Part shown: piece after piece, positions 1 through 8,337 of the stretch
Numbering within the stretch: the first letter of the stretch is position 1
How the letters are laid out: the number at the start of each line of letters is the position of its first letter
NCBI RefSeq assembly: GCF_014873915.1
Contig: NZ_JADBEJ010000001.1
Coordinates: 1,798,001-1,862,000, forward strand
Length of the DNA stretch: 64,000 nt
Direction of reading: 5' to 3'
From: Amycolatopsis roodepoortensis
Lineage (GTDB): Bacteria; Actinomycetota; Actinomycetes; Mycobacteriales; Pseudonocardiaceae
Made by a program: the position numbers and the translations under genes
The notes under the pieces: model-generated
What the model saw: the letters and a program-made list of their open reading frames with translations, nothing else
Told to the model about the DNA's origin: nothing
Databases searched by the model: none

Positions 1-501
1 CCGCTGCCGAGTGATCCGGAGTGGGCGGGCGGGACGGTGTACGAGGACGATCGGGCACAGCGGACGGACGCCTCGCCGGAGGCGTTGTGGGACGTCATCG
101 AGTCCATCGGCGGAGAGCACGGGTGGTACTCGTTCCCACTGGCCTGGTCGGTCCGCGGCTGGGCCGACCGGCTCGTCGGCGGCGTCGGGTTGCGACGCGG
201 ACGGCGGGATCCGCGGCGGCTGCACCTCGGCGAGGCGCTGGACTGGTGGCGCGTCGAATACCTCGACCGGCCGCGCCTGCTGCGGTTGCGGGCGGAGATG
301 AAGCTGCCGGGGCGCGCCTGGCTCGAACTCGGCGTCGAGTCCGATGAGGACGGTCGGACCGTGTACCGGCAGCGGGCGGTGTTCGAGCCGCACGGACTGG
401 CCGGGCACGCGTACTGGAAGGGGATCGCGCCGTTCCACGGCGTCGTCTTCGGCGGCATGGTCCGCAACATCACCGGTGCGGCGCAAGGAGAAGCCTCGTG
501 A
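1..501 (+). CDS. C-terminal part of a DUF2867-domain SDR-like protein (5' truncated)
   Basis: The reading frame is open from base 1, so the start lies outside the window; a GTG at 37 is in frame but falls inside conserved sequence and is not a credible start. The 166 visible residues carry the hallmarks of DUF2867: ASPEALWDVIESIGGEHGWY, W-rich segments, and WWRVEYLDRPRLLRLRAEMK, followed by YWKGIAPFHGVVFGGM near the end. In actinobacteria this domain is usually the C-terminal half of an NAD(P)-binding epimerase-like (SDR) protein, but the Rossmann part cannot be seen here. The TGA stop lies inside the left arm of a dispersed palindrome. The enzymatic role is unknown. Confidence 0.8.
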   Translation, partial: PLPSDPEWAGGTVYEDDRAQRTDASPEALWDVIESIGGEHGWYSFPLAWSVRGWADRLVGGVGLRRGRRDPRRLHLGEALDWWRVEYLDRPRLLRLRAEMKLPGRAWLELGVESDEDGRTVYRQRAVFEPHGLAGHAYWKGIAPFHGVVFGGMVRNITGAAQGEAS

Positions 502-540
502 GTGGCAAGGACGGTTAGAACCGTCCTTGCCACTCACGAG
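495..540. terminator. Perfect 22-bp inverted repeat between convergent genes, probable bidirectional terminator
   Basis: Arms 495-516 and 519-540 are perfectly complementary around a 2-nt loop (AG). The arm begins CTCGTGAGTGG and ends GACGGTT. It separates the plus-strand DUF2867 gene from the minus-strand cellulase, and the TGA of the former lies within the left arm. A related copy with the same ends and the same AG loop lies at 15824-15869, so this is a dispersed repeat family as well as a likely terminator. No U-tract follows, as is common for actinobacterial hairpins. Confidence 0.75.
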
Positions 541-549
541 ACCCACCAC

Positions 550-2286
550 CTACAGAGCCGGGTAAGCGTTCCTCATCAGTTCCTGGAACTGGGCGGAGAA
601 CCAGTGCCCGGAGAGCGGCGCGTCGGGCAGCGCGCCGGACATGTTGTTCTGGTTCCGCGGGTTGCCGGTGTACGTCGGGTCGCACATCCGGTCGAAACCC
701 TTGCCCTCGGTGTTCGGGATCTCCTTGCTGGCACCGTCGGATTCACCCGGCGGCTTGATCCAGACGTAGGCGTCGATCCCGGGTTCCGGCGCGGTCTTGG
801 GGCGCTCGCCGAGTCCCGCGCCCGCCTGGTTGCACCAGTTCCCAAGGTGGATGCGGCGATCCGTCTTGCTCCCGTTCACGTAGGCGTCGACCGTGGTGGA
901 CGGCCCGGGCCCGGTCGGCCGTGCGGCGCCGCCCCAGCCGTTGCGGGAGGTGTCGATGAGCATGCCGACGTCCGCCGGGAAGCCCGCCCGGATCGCCTCC
1001 TGCCGGAACGCCTGCGCGTAGGACAGTTCGTCGACGTAGCGGTTCCAGTCCACCCACTTCGACGTCCGCACCGAAGTGCCGCCGACACTGTCGTTCACCG
1101 TGAAGTACGGCTCCTTGAGCGCCCCGTAGTTCGCGGTGTTCGCGATGAAGCCGTGCACATTGGCCAGCGTGCTGCCGGAACTCTTCGCGGCCTGCGCGAA
1201 CAGCGCGGCGGACGGGCCGAGGTTGTCGTCCCAGCCGAGCCAGCCGTGGTGCCCGGCGTCGATGTAGTTGTACACGTTGGGGATCGCGCCGAACTTCGCC
1301 AGCGCGTAGCCGACACCGGCGACGTAGTTCCCGTTGGCCTTCATGACGTCGCATTGGGGCGTGGCCGTCGGCCGCGGTGTCACGTTGGTGACGAGGTTCG
1401 GCAGGGAGTCGATCTCGATCACGGTCACCACCCGCAACGCCGCGTACTTCGGATCGGCGAGGATCGTGGCGATCGGGTCGATGTACTCGGCCTGGTAGCG
1501 CGGGAGTTCGTCCGCCTTGAGCTCGCCGTTCGACGCGAGCGCGGCGCAGTCACGACCGGGCAGGTTGTAGATCACCAGCTGGACGACCAGCGGTTTCCCG
1601 GCGGCCTGCTGGAGCGCTCCGTCGAGATGGCCGCGTAGCCCTCGGCTCGTGGCCGTGCCCTCGATGGCGGCGATCCGGTCGAGCCAGACGCCGGTCGGCT
1701 GGTTCGCGATCCGGGTGCCGCCCGGTTCGGCCGCGGCCTTCGCCGACCAATCCGGGTTCACGTACACCCCGGCGCCGGCGTAGGGGTTGTCCGCCTTGGG
1801 GCCGCCGGGACCGGGGGTCGTCGTGGTCGTGGTCGTGGTCGGGGTGGTGGTGGTCGTGGGGACGGTGGAACCGGTGCAGGTGGTGCCGTTCAGGGTGAAG
1901 ACGGCGGGTTTGCCGTTGGTGCCGGAGTAGCTGCCGTTGAAGCCGGGGGAGACGGTGGCGCCGGTGCCGAGCGAGCCGTTCCACCCCGCGTCCCGGACCG
2001 TCACCCGTGCGCCCTGCTGGGCGAAGTTGCCGTTCCAGCCCTGCTGCACCTGCTGGTTTCCGGGGAAGTCCCAGCTCAGCGTCCAGCCGCCGGTGATCGG
2101 GTCGCCGAGGTTGGTGACGGTGACGGTGGCCCCGAAACCGGTGTCCCATTGGTTGGTGATGGTGTAGTCGACCTTGCAGCCCGGCGCCGCTTCGGCGTTC
2201 GAGCCCAGCACCACCGGCACCGCCACCATCGCGAGTACCGCGCAGACGGCCGATGGTGCCGAAACACCCTTTCTGCGGAATCTCAT
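550..2286 (-). CDS. Secreted GH6 cellulase with N-terminal CBM2
   Basis: Predicted 578-aa exported glycoside hydrolase acting on cellulose. An Arg/Lys-rich signal peptide (residues 1-33, cleavage near AEA-A) is followed by a family 2 carbohydrate-binding module bracketed by C37 and C137 (NQWDTGF, GWTLSWDFPG, GWNG). A Thr/Pro linker (about 138-165) and a family 6 catalytic domain follow. Catalytic aspartates are visible as D246 in YNLPGRDCAALASNGE and D293 in VIEIDSLPNLVTN, the counterparts of D175 and D221 of Trichoderma Cel6A. I chose ATG 2286 because AAGGAGG lies 6 nt upstream; longer readings have no ribosome site. Two CebR-type operators lie 33 and 101 bp upstream, implying cello-oligosaccharide induction. 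Endo- versus exo-action cannot be told by eye. Confidence 0.95.
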   Translation of the reverse strand: MRFRRKGVSAPSAVCAVLAMVAVPVVLGSNAEAAPGCKVDYTITNQWDTGFGATVTVTNLGDPITGGWTLSWDFPGNQQVQQGWNGNFAQQGARVTVRDAGWNGSLGTGATVSPGFNGSYSGTNGKPAVFTLNGTTCTGSTVPTTTTTPTTTTTTTTPGPGGPKADNPYAGAGVYVNPDWSAKAAAEPGGTRIANQPTGVWLDRIAAIEGTATSRGLRGHLDGALQQAAGKPLVVQLVIYNLPGRDCAALASNGELKADELPRYQAEYIDPIATILADPKYAALRVVTVIEIDSLPNLVTNVTPRPTATPQCDVMKANGNYVAGVGYALAKFGAIPNVYNYIDAGHHGWLGWDDNLGPSAALFAQAAKSSGSTLANVHGFIANTANYGALKEPYFTVNDSVGGTSVRTSKWVDWNRYVDELSYAQAFRQEAIRAGFPADVGMLIDTSRNGWGGAARPTGPGPSTTVDAYVNGSKTDRRIHLGNWCNQAGAGLGERPKTAPEPGIDAYVWIKPPGESDGASKEIPNTEGKGFDRMCDPTYTGNPRNQNNMSGALPDAPLSGHWFSAQFQELMRNAYPAL

Positions 2287-2318
2287 ACGTCGCCTCCTTG
2301 CGACCGGAATCCGATTTG

Positions 2319-2332
2319 TGGGAGCGCTCCCA
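2319..2332. promoter_or_regulatory. CebR/CelR-type operator (perfect 14-bp palindrome)
   Basis: TGGGAGCGCTCCCA is identical to the operator bound by the LacI-family cellulose regulators CebR (Streptomyces) and CelR (Thermobifida). It lies 33 bp upstream of the GH6 start, where binding would block transcription or initiation. No CebR-like regulator is encoded in this window; the LacI gene at 60136 has a different operator next to it. Confidence 0.88.
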
Positions 2333-2386
2333 TCGAGGACCGTAAAGGGGCTGCCGGGCCGTGACAAGGCCGAGCGATCCGAAATG

Positions 2387-2400
2387 TGGGATCGCTCCCA
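2387..2400. promoter_or_regulatory. Second CebR/CelR-type operator, one mismatch
   Basis: TGGGATCGCTCCCA differs from the perfect CebR box at 2319 by one base. The two boxes are 68 bp apart, so cooperative or looping repression is conceivable. It lies about 100 bp upstream of the cellulase start. Confidence 0.75.
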
Positions 2401-2521
2401 GAATACGACCAAAGGATTGAGCCGCCCGGCGGAAGACTCGTCCTGACGGCGGCGAAGCCTTCACCCGGACAGCGGGCGGGCGGTGACCGAATGTGGCCGG
2501 GCCGTATGGGATCGTGAGCGG

Positions 2522-3199
2522 ATGAGGATCTTGCTCGTGGAGGACGAGCGACGGCTGGCCGAGTCGCTGCGCGCGGGGCTGAGTGCCGAGGGCTATGCCG
2601 TGGACGTCGCGCACAACGGCCGCGACGCGCTTTGGTACGCGGCCGAACATCCGTATTCCGCGATGATCCTCGACATCATGCTGCCGGGGCTGAACGGCTA
2701 CCGCGTATGCCGGAGGCTGCGCGAACGGGGCGACACCATGCCGATCCTCATGCTGACCGCGAAGGACGGCGAGGACGACGAGATCGAGGCGCTGGACACC
2801 GGCGCCGACGACTTCCTCCCGAAGCCGTTCTCCTACGGCGTCCTGCTCTCCCGGCTCCGGGCGCTGATCCGGCGCGGGGGAGCGACCCGGCCGGGCACGC
2901 TGCGGCTCGGCGACCTCGAACTCGACCAGGCGAGCCGCGTCTGCCGTCGCGGTACGGCCGAGATCCCGTTGACCACCAAGGAGTTCGCGCTGCTGGCGTA
3001 TCTGATGAAACGGCAGGGCGAGGTGGTCACCAAGGCCGAACTGCTGGAGAACCTCTGGGATTTCGCCGCGTCGGCGACCGCGAATCTCGTCGAGGTACAC
3101 GTGAGCGCGCTGCGGCGCAAGATCGATCTGCCGTTCGGGGTCGAGACGATCCGCACGGTGCGCGGCGCCGGCTATCACGTGGTGGGCTCCGGTGCGTGA
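2522..3199 (+). CDS. OmpR-family response regulator
   Basis: 225-aa DNA-binding response regulator. An N-terminal receiver domain shows the acidic pair E7/D8, phospho-acceptor D51 in MILDIMLPG, and the conserved Lys in DFLPKPF near residue 100. The C-terminal winged-helix domain has TTKEFALLAYLM and VEVHVSALRRKI. The start was set at ATG 2522 because MRILLVEDE is the canonical N-terminus; an upstream extension is non-conserved. The next gene, the histidine kinase, overlaps by 8 nt, so the two form one transcription unit. Possible target sites of the 10-11 bp direct-repeat type lie just after the kinase gene at 4594-4620. Confidence 0.95.
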   Translation: MRILLVEDERRLAESLRAGLSAEGYAVDVAHNGRDALWYAAEHPYSAMILDIMLPGLNGYRVCRRLRERGDTMPILMLTAKDGEDDEIEALDTGADDFLPKPFSYGVLLSRLRALIRRGGATRPGTLRLGDLELDQASRVCRRGTAEIPLTTKEFALLAYLMKRQGEVVTKAELLENLWDFAASATANLVEVHVSALRRKIDLPFGVETIRTVRGAGYHVVGSGA

Positions 3200-4586
3200 G
3201 TTCCTGCGGACGACCCGCTTCCGGGTCGCGCTGACCTCGTTCGTGACGTCGCTCGTCGCGCTCGGCGTCGTTTCGGCCTGGCTCGTGCTCGACGCCGAGA
3301 ACCGGCTGGGGGCGGGGGCCGCGCAGGTGGCGAGGGCGCGCGCGGCGGCGATCGTGCAGCTGCTGAACACCGGCGCCGCACCGGCCGATCTGCTCCTGCT
3401 CGTCCGGGATTCGGCCTACGAGGTGGTCGACCAGTCCGGCCGGCGCGTCGTCGGATGCCCGGGCCTGCGGCACGGTCTGCTGGTCCAGGCGGACGATTAT
3501 CAGCGCGGTGATTCCGTGTCGGTTCTCGAGGCGGGTGCGGTCGACGAGTCGATGGCGGGCTCGGTCGGCTGCCGGGGAGTGCTCGGACGTGAGGTCGAGA
3601 CCACCGAGACACGCGTGCACGTCGCGGCCGAGACGAGCGGCGACAGCAAGTACCGGATCTACGGCGCCGCCGTGGTCGACGAGTCCGGGCAGGCGGCGCT
3701 CGACGCGGTGCGCGTGACGCTGCTGGTGGGTGTCCCGGTGATCGCGCTGCTGATCGGGGCGGTCGCGTGGCTCGCCGTACGCCGTTCGCTGCGGCCGGTC
3801 GAGGCGATCCGCTCGGAGGTCGCGGAGATCGGCGCGCACGACCTCTCCCGCCGGGTCCCGGCCCCGGACAGCGCCGACGAGATCGCGAAGCTCGCCGAAA
3901 CGATGAACACGATGCTCGCCCGCCTGGACACGGCGGTCACCCGGCAGAGCCGTTTCACCTCGGACGCGTCGCACGAACTGCGTACCCCGCTGGCCTCCCT
4001 GCGGACCCAGCTGGAGGTGTTGCTCGCGCATCCGGACCGGCTGGACTGGCGTGACGCCTGCCGCAACGCGCTCCTCGACATCACCCGGCTGCAGGACCTC
4101 GTCGGGGACCTAGTGCTGCTGGGCAAGCTGGACAACGCGGAACCGGAACGGACCACCCCGGTGCGACTGTCCGAAGTGGTCGAATCCTGTCTGTCCGGGC
4201 GGCAGGGTGTCCGGGCCGGGATCGACGAGGATCCGATGGTCCTCGGCGACCGCGGCAGGCTGGAGCGGTTGCTGCGCAACCTGGTGGACAACGCGCAACG
4301 CCATACCCGCACCGGCGTCGAAGTGCGGGTGTCCACTGTGGACGAGTTCGCCGTGGTCGAGGTGACCGACGACGGGCCGGGCATTCCCGCCGCGGACCGT
4401 GAGCGGGTGTTCGATCGCTTCGTGCGTCTCGACGACGGACGTGCGCGTGACGACGGTGGCGCGGGTCTGGGGCTGGCGATCGTCGCCGAGATCGCCCACG
4501 CGCACGGCGGCACCGTCGAAGTCGCCGACCACGACGGCGGTGCCCGGCTCGTCGTCCGCCTGCCCTTGGCGAAAGCGCGAAGCTGA
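3192..4586 (+). CDS. Membrane sensor histidine kinase, partner of the OmpR regulator
   Basis: 464-aa EnvZ/PhoR-class kinase starting at a GTG that overlaps the response regulator by 8 nt. TM1 lies at about residues 12-30, followed by an extracytoplasmic sensor segment of about 150 residues with cysteines (GCPGL, VGCRG). TM2 is near residue 180, then a HAMP linker, a DHp helix with H261 in SDASHELRTPL, and a catalytic domain with N-box LVDNAQRHT and G-boxes DDGPGIP and GAGLGLAIV. The signal is unknown. The stop codon is embedded in a 24-bp palindrome. Confidence 0.94.
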   Translation: MREFLRTTRFRVALTSFVTSLVALGVVSAWLVLDAENRLGAGAAQVARARAAAIVQLLNTGAAPADLLLLVRDSAYEVVDQSGRRVVGCPGLRHGLLVQADDYQRGDSVSVLEAGAVDESMAGSVGCRGVLGREVETTETRVHVAAETSGDSKYRIYGAAVVDESGQAALDAVRVTLLVGVPVIALLIGAVAWLAVRRSLRPVEAIRSEVAEIGAHDLSRRVPAPDSADEIAKLAETMNTMLARLDTAVTRQSRFTSDASHELRTPLASLRTQLEVLLAHPDRLDWRDACRNALLDITRLQDLVGDLVLLGKLDNAEPERTTPVRLSEVVESCLSGRQGVRAGIDEDPMVLGDRGRLERLLRNLVDNAQRHTRTGVEVRVSTVDEFAVVEVTDDGPGIPAADRERVFDRFVRLDDGRARDDGGAGLGLAIVAEIAHAHGGTVEVADHDGGARLVVRLPLAKARS

Positions 4587-4620
4587 AGACGTCTTCAGCT
4601 TCCTTAAGCTTCGGTTCAGC
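4579..4620. promoter_or_regulatory. 24-bp palindrome plus TTCAG/TTAAG/TTCAG direct repeats, candidate OmpR-type site
   Basis: Bases 4579-4602 form a perfect 24-bp palindrome (centre GAAGACGTCTTC) spanning the kinase TGA. Starting inside it, TTCAG (4594), TTAAG (4604) and TTCAG (4615) recur every 10-11 bp. This is the geometry bound by tandem OmpR-family dimers. The region lies 24-60 bp upstream of the acyltransferase start, so the adjacent regulator may control that gene. A terminator role for the palindrome is also possible. Confidence 0.5.
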
Positions 4621-4643
4621 GTCCGCGCACGAACCTTCGGGGC

Positions 4644-6008
4644 ATGTTCGCTCCCGCACGCCGCTCGTGGTGGCGCCCCCTCGGACACGCCGACTACCTG
4701 GCCTCGTCGTGGTTCCCCGGCCTGACCGGCGTACGCGCGCTCGCCGCCGTGGCCGTCGTGTTCTTCCACTACGGAGGCCCGGTCGTCGACCGCCTCCAGG
4801 GCTGGATCGCCGTGCAGTTGTTCTTCGTGCTGTCCGGCTTCCTCATCACGACGCTGGCCCTGCGCGAGGAAGACCGTGACGGCCGGATCTCACTGCGCGG
4901 GTTCTACCTTCGCCGGGTCTTCCGGATCATGCCGGTGTACTTCCTGCTCCTGGCGCTGACCACGGTCGCGGTCCTGCTCGGCGGGACGTACCAGAGCAGC
5001 AGGCTCGCCGACGCCATGCCGTACTACCTCGTCTTCGGCAACGAACTCGTCGACTTCAACACGCCTTATCCGACGTCGTGGTCGCTGGGCGTGGAGGAGA
5101 AGTTCTACCTGGTCTGGCCCGCCCTGCTGGTGCTGACTTCGTTCGCGCGAAGCGGGAAGACGGCGCTGCGCCTGCTGCTGGGCGCCTCGGCCGTCTTGGG
5201 TGTCGCGCTGTTCGCGCTGCCGCTGGCGCCCTCGCACACGTGGGCGAGCCTTTCGGTGCACTACTGCTCGCTGGTCATCGGCTGCCTGCTGGCGATGACG
5301 CTCCACCATCCGCGCGGGTTCGCCCTCGTCCGGCCGCTGACCAGCCCGGCCGTCGCCACGGCGATCGGCTGCGGGTTCGTCGTGCTGCAGTTCTCCGTCG
5401 GCCCGCTGTCGAAGGCGCTCGGCGGGCACTGGCAGTCCGTGGTGCCGGTCTACGCGGCGGGCTCGGCGCTGCTGCTCGTGGCCGTCGTGTCGCCGGGCCC
5501 GGTCCGGACGCTGCTCTCGAGCAGGCCGCTGACCTTCGTCGGAGACCGTTCGTACGCGCTCTACCTCGCCCAGACCGGCGCGGCCGGGGTCACGGGCTGG
5601 CTGCTGCCCAGCGGGCTCGCCAAGGCCGCCGCGACCACCGGTGTCGCGTTGGTGTTCGCCTGCGCGCTGCGCCGCTGGGTCGAACAGCCCGCCATCGCCT
5701 ACGGCCGGAAGGTGATCGGACGACGCGCGCCCGCCGTTCCTCCGGCGGAGGCGACGGCGGGCGCGAGGCGAACGTCAGTGGTGCGCGGCCACCGCACCGG
5801 TGCCGGCGCTCTTCTTGACGAAGAGCGACCCGACGAACGCGGCCAGACCGACGCAACCGGCGACCATGAACGTCGTGCGGATACCGCCCGCGTCGGGGCT
5901 GACCGCCCCGGCCGTGGTCGTGCTGGCCGTGGCCACCGCGATGAACATGGCGGTGCCGAGCGCGCCGGCGAGCTGCTGAAGGGTGGCGAGGATCGCGCTG
6001 CCGTGTGA
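4644..6008 (+). CDS. Acyltransferase 3 family membrane protein with unusual antisense 3' extension
   Basis: Membrane O-acyltransferase of the OafA/NodX type, which acylates cell-surface glycans or secondary metabolites. Visible features are PGLTGVRALAAVAVVFFHYGG (early His motif), FFVLSGFLIT, RRVFRIMPVYF and SWSLGVEEKFYLVWP, with about 10 TM helices up to residue 365. Similarity to the family stops at about residue 375 (VEQPAIAYGRKVIG). The frame then continues another 80 residues as an Arg/Gly-rich tail until 6008, antisense to the end of the next gene for 234 bp. That tail is probably not an evolved domain; loss of an earlier stop is likely. The gene lies 57 bp after the kinase and is a plausible target of the TCS. 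Confidence 0.85.
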   Translation: MFAPARRSWWRPLGHADYLASSWFPGLTGVRALAAVAVVFFHYGGPVVDRLQGWIAVQLFFVLSGFLITTLALREEDRDGRISLRGFYLRRVFRIMPVYFLLLALTTVAVLLGGTYQSSRLADAMPYYLVFGNELVDFNTPYPTSWSLGVEEKFYLVWPALLVLTSFARSGKTALRLLLGASAVLGVALFALPLAPSHTWASLSVHYCSLVIGCLLAMTLHHPRGFALVRPLTSPAVATAIGCGFVVLQFSVGPLSKALGGHWQSVVPVYAAGSALLLVAVVSPGPVRTLLSSRPLTFVGDRSYALYLAQTGAAGVTGWLLPSGLAKAAATTGVALVFACALRRWVEQPAIAYGRKVIGRRAPAVPPAEATAGARRTSVVRGHRTGAGALLDEERPDERGQTDATGDHERRADTARVGADRPGRGRAGRGHRDEHGGAERAGELLKGGEDRAAV

Positions 6009-7223
6009 ATAGAGGTGTTCGGGCAGCGAACCGAGGGATTCGGTCATCAGCGGCGTCATCATGAGGCCGAGCCCGCCCATCAGCAGGACGTGGATGGCGA
6101 TGACGGCGATCAGCGGTGATTCCGCGCCGAGCAGGGCGAACAGCCACAGCGAGATCGCCATCGCGGCCGCACCGGGGATCACCAAGGGCCGCGGGCCGAA
6201 GCGGTCGTACAACGCGCCGACCGGTCGGCCCAGCAGGCCGAGGACCAGCCCGCCGGGCAGCACCGCGAGCCCGCTGACGAACGTGGTGGTGTGCAGGACG
6301 GTCTGCAGGTACAGCGGGAGCAGGATCGCCGCGGCGCCGAGCAGGCACATGAACAGCAGGGCCGTCAGCACCAGGGAGACGACGAAACTGCGGTGGGTGA
6401 ACGGACGCAGATCCAGCAGCGCGCGGTCTTCCTTCTGGAGGCGCAGCTGGCGCCAGGTGAACACCACGAGCGCCACGACACCGACGGCGATCGGCGCCCA
6501 CGGCGGCACGGGCTGATGCCCGCCCGCGGATTCGCCGGACACCGACAGGCCGTACAGCACGCCACCGAAACCGAGCGCGGACAGGACCACCGACAGCACG
6601 TCGAGCGGCACCTTGCGGGTGTCGCTGTCCAGCCGCAGCTGCAGCATGCCGACCACCAGGGCGGCGAGCGAGAGCGGCAGCACGATCCAGAACATCCAGC
6701 GCCAGCCGAGCGAGGAGAGCACGGCGCCGCCGATGGTCGGGCCGATCGCCGGGGCGACCGCGATGACGATGGTGATCGTGCCCATCGTGGCGCCGCGCTT
6801 CTCGACCGGGACCAGGCGCATCACCGTGGTCATCAGCAGCGGCAGCATCACCGCCGTCCCGCAGGCCTGGATGACGCGGCCGGTCAGCAGCAGGGCGAAG
6901 CCAGGGGCGAGCGCGCTGACCAGGGTGCCGGTGCTGAACAGGGTGAGCGAGGCGAGGAACACCTGGCGCGGGGTGAACCGCTCGAGCAGGAACCCGGTGG
7001 TCGGGATGACGACCGCCATGGTGAGCAGGAAGCCGCTGGTCAACCACTGGACGGTGGTGGTCGGGACCTGGAGGTCGACGGTCAGGTCACGCAGCGCGAC
7101 GCTCAGGATGGTCTCGTTGAGGATCATCACGAACGCGGAAAGGACCAGGACCCCGATCAGGAGGCCGGCTTTCGCCGGTGCCCTTTGCTGGTCATGGGCG
7201 GTTTCGGGCAGGGTCTCGGTCAT
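5775..7223 (-). CDS. MFS multidrug exporter, DHA2 family (14 TM)
   Basis: 482-aa proton-coupled drug efflux transporter. TM1 contains FVMILNETILSVALRDL, followed by QWLTSGFLLTMAVVIPTTGFL and the family motif GRVIQACGTAVMLPLLM. Motif C-like VIAVAPAIGPTIGGAVLSSLGWRWMF and about 14 hydrophobic segments place it in the EmrB/QacA (DHA2) group. The start at 7223 (MTETLPETAHDQ) is supported by AGGAG 10 nt upstream; longer readings are Arg-rich shadow. The gene is convergent with and overlaps the acyltransferase by 234 bp. No regulator gene is adjacent. Substrate unknown. Confidence 0.92.
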   Translation of the reverse strand: MTETLPETAHDQQRAPAKAGLLIGVLVLSAFVMILNETILSVALRDLTVDLQVPTTTVQWLTSGFLLTMAVVIPTTGFLLERFTPRQVFLASLTLFSTGTLVSALAPGFALLLTGRVIQACGTAVMLPLLMTTVMRLVPVEKRGATMGTITIVIAVAPAIGPTIGGAVLSSLGWRWMFWIVLPLSLAALVVGMLQLRLDSDTRKVPLDVLSVVLSALGFGGVLYGLSVSGESAGGHQPVPPWAPIAVGVVALVVFTWRQLRLQKEDRALLDLRPFTHRSFVVSLVLTALLFMCLLGAAAILLPLYLQTVLHTTTFVSGLAVLPGGLVLGLLGRPVGALYDRFGPRPLVIPGAAAMAISLWLFALLGAESPLIAVIAIHVLLMGGLGLMMTPLMTESLGSLPEHLYSHGSAILATLQQLAGALGTAMFIAVATASTTTAGAVSPDAGGIRTTFMVAGCVGLAAFVGSLFVKKSAGTGAVAAHH

Positions 7224-7421
7224 CAGTGAAGGGCTCCTGGAAGGGCGCGGGTCCGCGTTGGGCCGCCTTCGGGCACAGCGAAGGCGAGGCTGAGTCTTTC
7301 GTTCAGTCTGCCCGTGCCGGTCGGGGTGTGTCACGTGAATTTCCGTAGTGAGTACGGTCACTGCGCTTTCGGGCAGCGGCGGACCGCACGTGAGCGGAAC
7401 GGTTTTCCGGTGGCGGCACGA

Positions 7422-7427
7422 TAAAAT
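7422..7427 (+). promoter_or_regulatory. -10 element of a probable leaderless promoter
   Basis: TAAAAT is followed by exactly 6 nt (CGGGAG) and then the GTG start at 7434. The TANNNT-N6-start arrangement is that of actinobacterial leaderless mRNAs. The only Shine-Dalgarno-like bases would touch the start codon, which supports leaderless translation. Confidence 0.6.
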
Positions 7428-7433
7428 CGGGAG

Positions 7434-8285
7434 GTGACCAGAGCGATCACGGCGGATCGGTGGCAGTCGGTGCGGCGAGCCTATCGGGTGACGGGCGCGC
7501 GATTCGCGGAACTGGTCGCCCGCGTTCCGGATCCGCACGCGATGGTCACCGCGGACTGGACGGTGGCCGAAACCGTCGCCCACGTCGCGATGATCGCGAA
7601 GATGTACACCTCCCTGGTGCGGCCGGAAAGCGCGTCGATTTTGGACGACCGCGGACAGAACCAGGTCGAGAAGACCACTGTGGACACCGTTTCCGTGCTG
7701 AACACCTTGGTGTTACGTGATTTTCGCGAACGCGACACCGAGGTGCTCGTCGCCGGACTGCTCGCGGACATCGAGGAAGTACTGCGGGTGACCGAGGACG
7801 CGGACCCCGGCACCCCGCTCGACTGGCTCGGGAGCTCGAAGGTGCCGCTGGCCGGTGTCCTCGCGCATCTGGTCAACGAACTGCAGATCCACGGCTGGGA
7901 CATCGCCAAGGCGCTGAAGCTGCCATGGACGATCGACCCGGCTGACGCGGCGTTGTTCTTCGATCTCTTCCTGGTGGGTGTGCTGAGCCACGATGTCGGG
8001 CACCTTCTCGACACCGACGAACCACCGCGGGATCGGCGGATCGCCGTGGCGTTCCGGTCGGCGTACACGTCCCCGGTCGTGCTGGTGCTGCAGCGGGGAC
8101 GGGCGACGGCCGAGGAGCCCGGCGGGCCGGTCGACGTGCGGATCTCCTTCGACCCGCCGACGCTGAACCTGATGTTGTTCCACCGGGTCGGCAAGGTGCG
8201 TTCCGCGCTGACGCGCAAGATCGTCGTCAGCGGTCCGCGACCGTGGCTGTTGCCCGCCTTCCTGCGAGTCGTGCGTTTGCCGTAG
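7434..8285 (+). CDS. Maleylpyruvate isomerase/mycothiol-type DinB-fold protein
   Basis: 283 aa. The N-terminal helical-bundle domain has VTADWTVAETVAHVAMIAKMY (the WTVxEtvaHv signature) and HLVNELQIHGWDIAKAL (His in ELQIHGWD). This is the metal-binding pattern of the mycothiol-dependent maleylpyruvate isomerase N-terminal/DinB-like family (TIGR03083 type). The C-terminal part (about 190-283) resembles an SCP2-like lipid-binding fold. Such proteins use or transfer mycothiol, but most members have no known substrate. GTG 7434 was chosen because it is preceded by a well-placed -10 element. The gene is monocistronic, bordered by a divergent exporter and a convergent HxlR regulator. Confidence 0.82.
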   Translation: MTRAITADRWQSVRRAYRVTGARFAELVARVPDPHAMVTADWTVAETVAHVAMIAKMYTSLVRPESASILDDRGQNQVEKTTVDTVSVLNTLVLRDFRERDTEVLVAGLLADIEEVLRVTEDADPGTPLDWLGSSKVPLAGVLAHLVNELQIHGWDIAKALKLPWTIDPADAALFFDLFLVGVLSHDVGHLLDTDEPPRDRRIAVAFRSAYTSPVVLVLQRGRATAEEPGGPVDVRISFDPPTLNLMLFHRVGKVRSALTRKIVVSGPRPWLLPAFLRVVRLP

Positions 8286-8337
8286 TGCCGCTCGTGTCGT
8301 CCGGCCGATCACGTGACATCGCCGGTTCGGGACCTCG

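Noticed and set aside
502..1638. Long plus-strand open frame opposite the cellulase gene
   Set aside because: Arg/Val-rich shadow of the GH6 gene caused by high GC content; no domain, no ribosome site, and the opposite strand codes for a clear enzyme.
6291..7229. 312-codon plus-strand open frame opposite the MFS exporter
   Set aside because: Composition dominated by Arg, Gln, Glu, His and Gly with no hydrophobic pattern; a shadow of the exporter.
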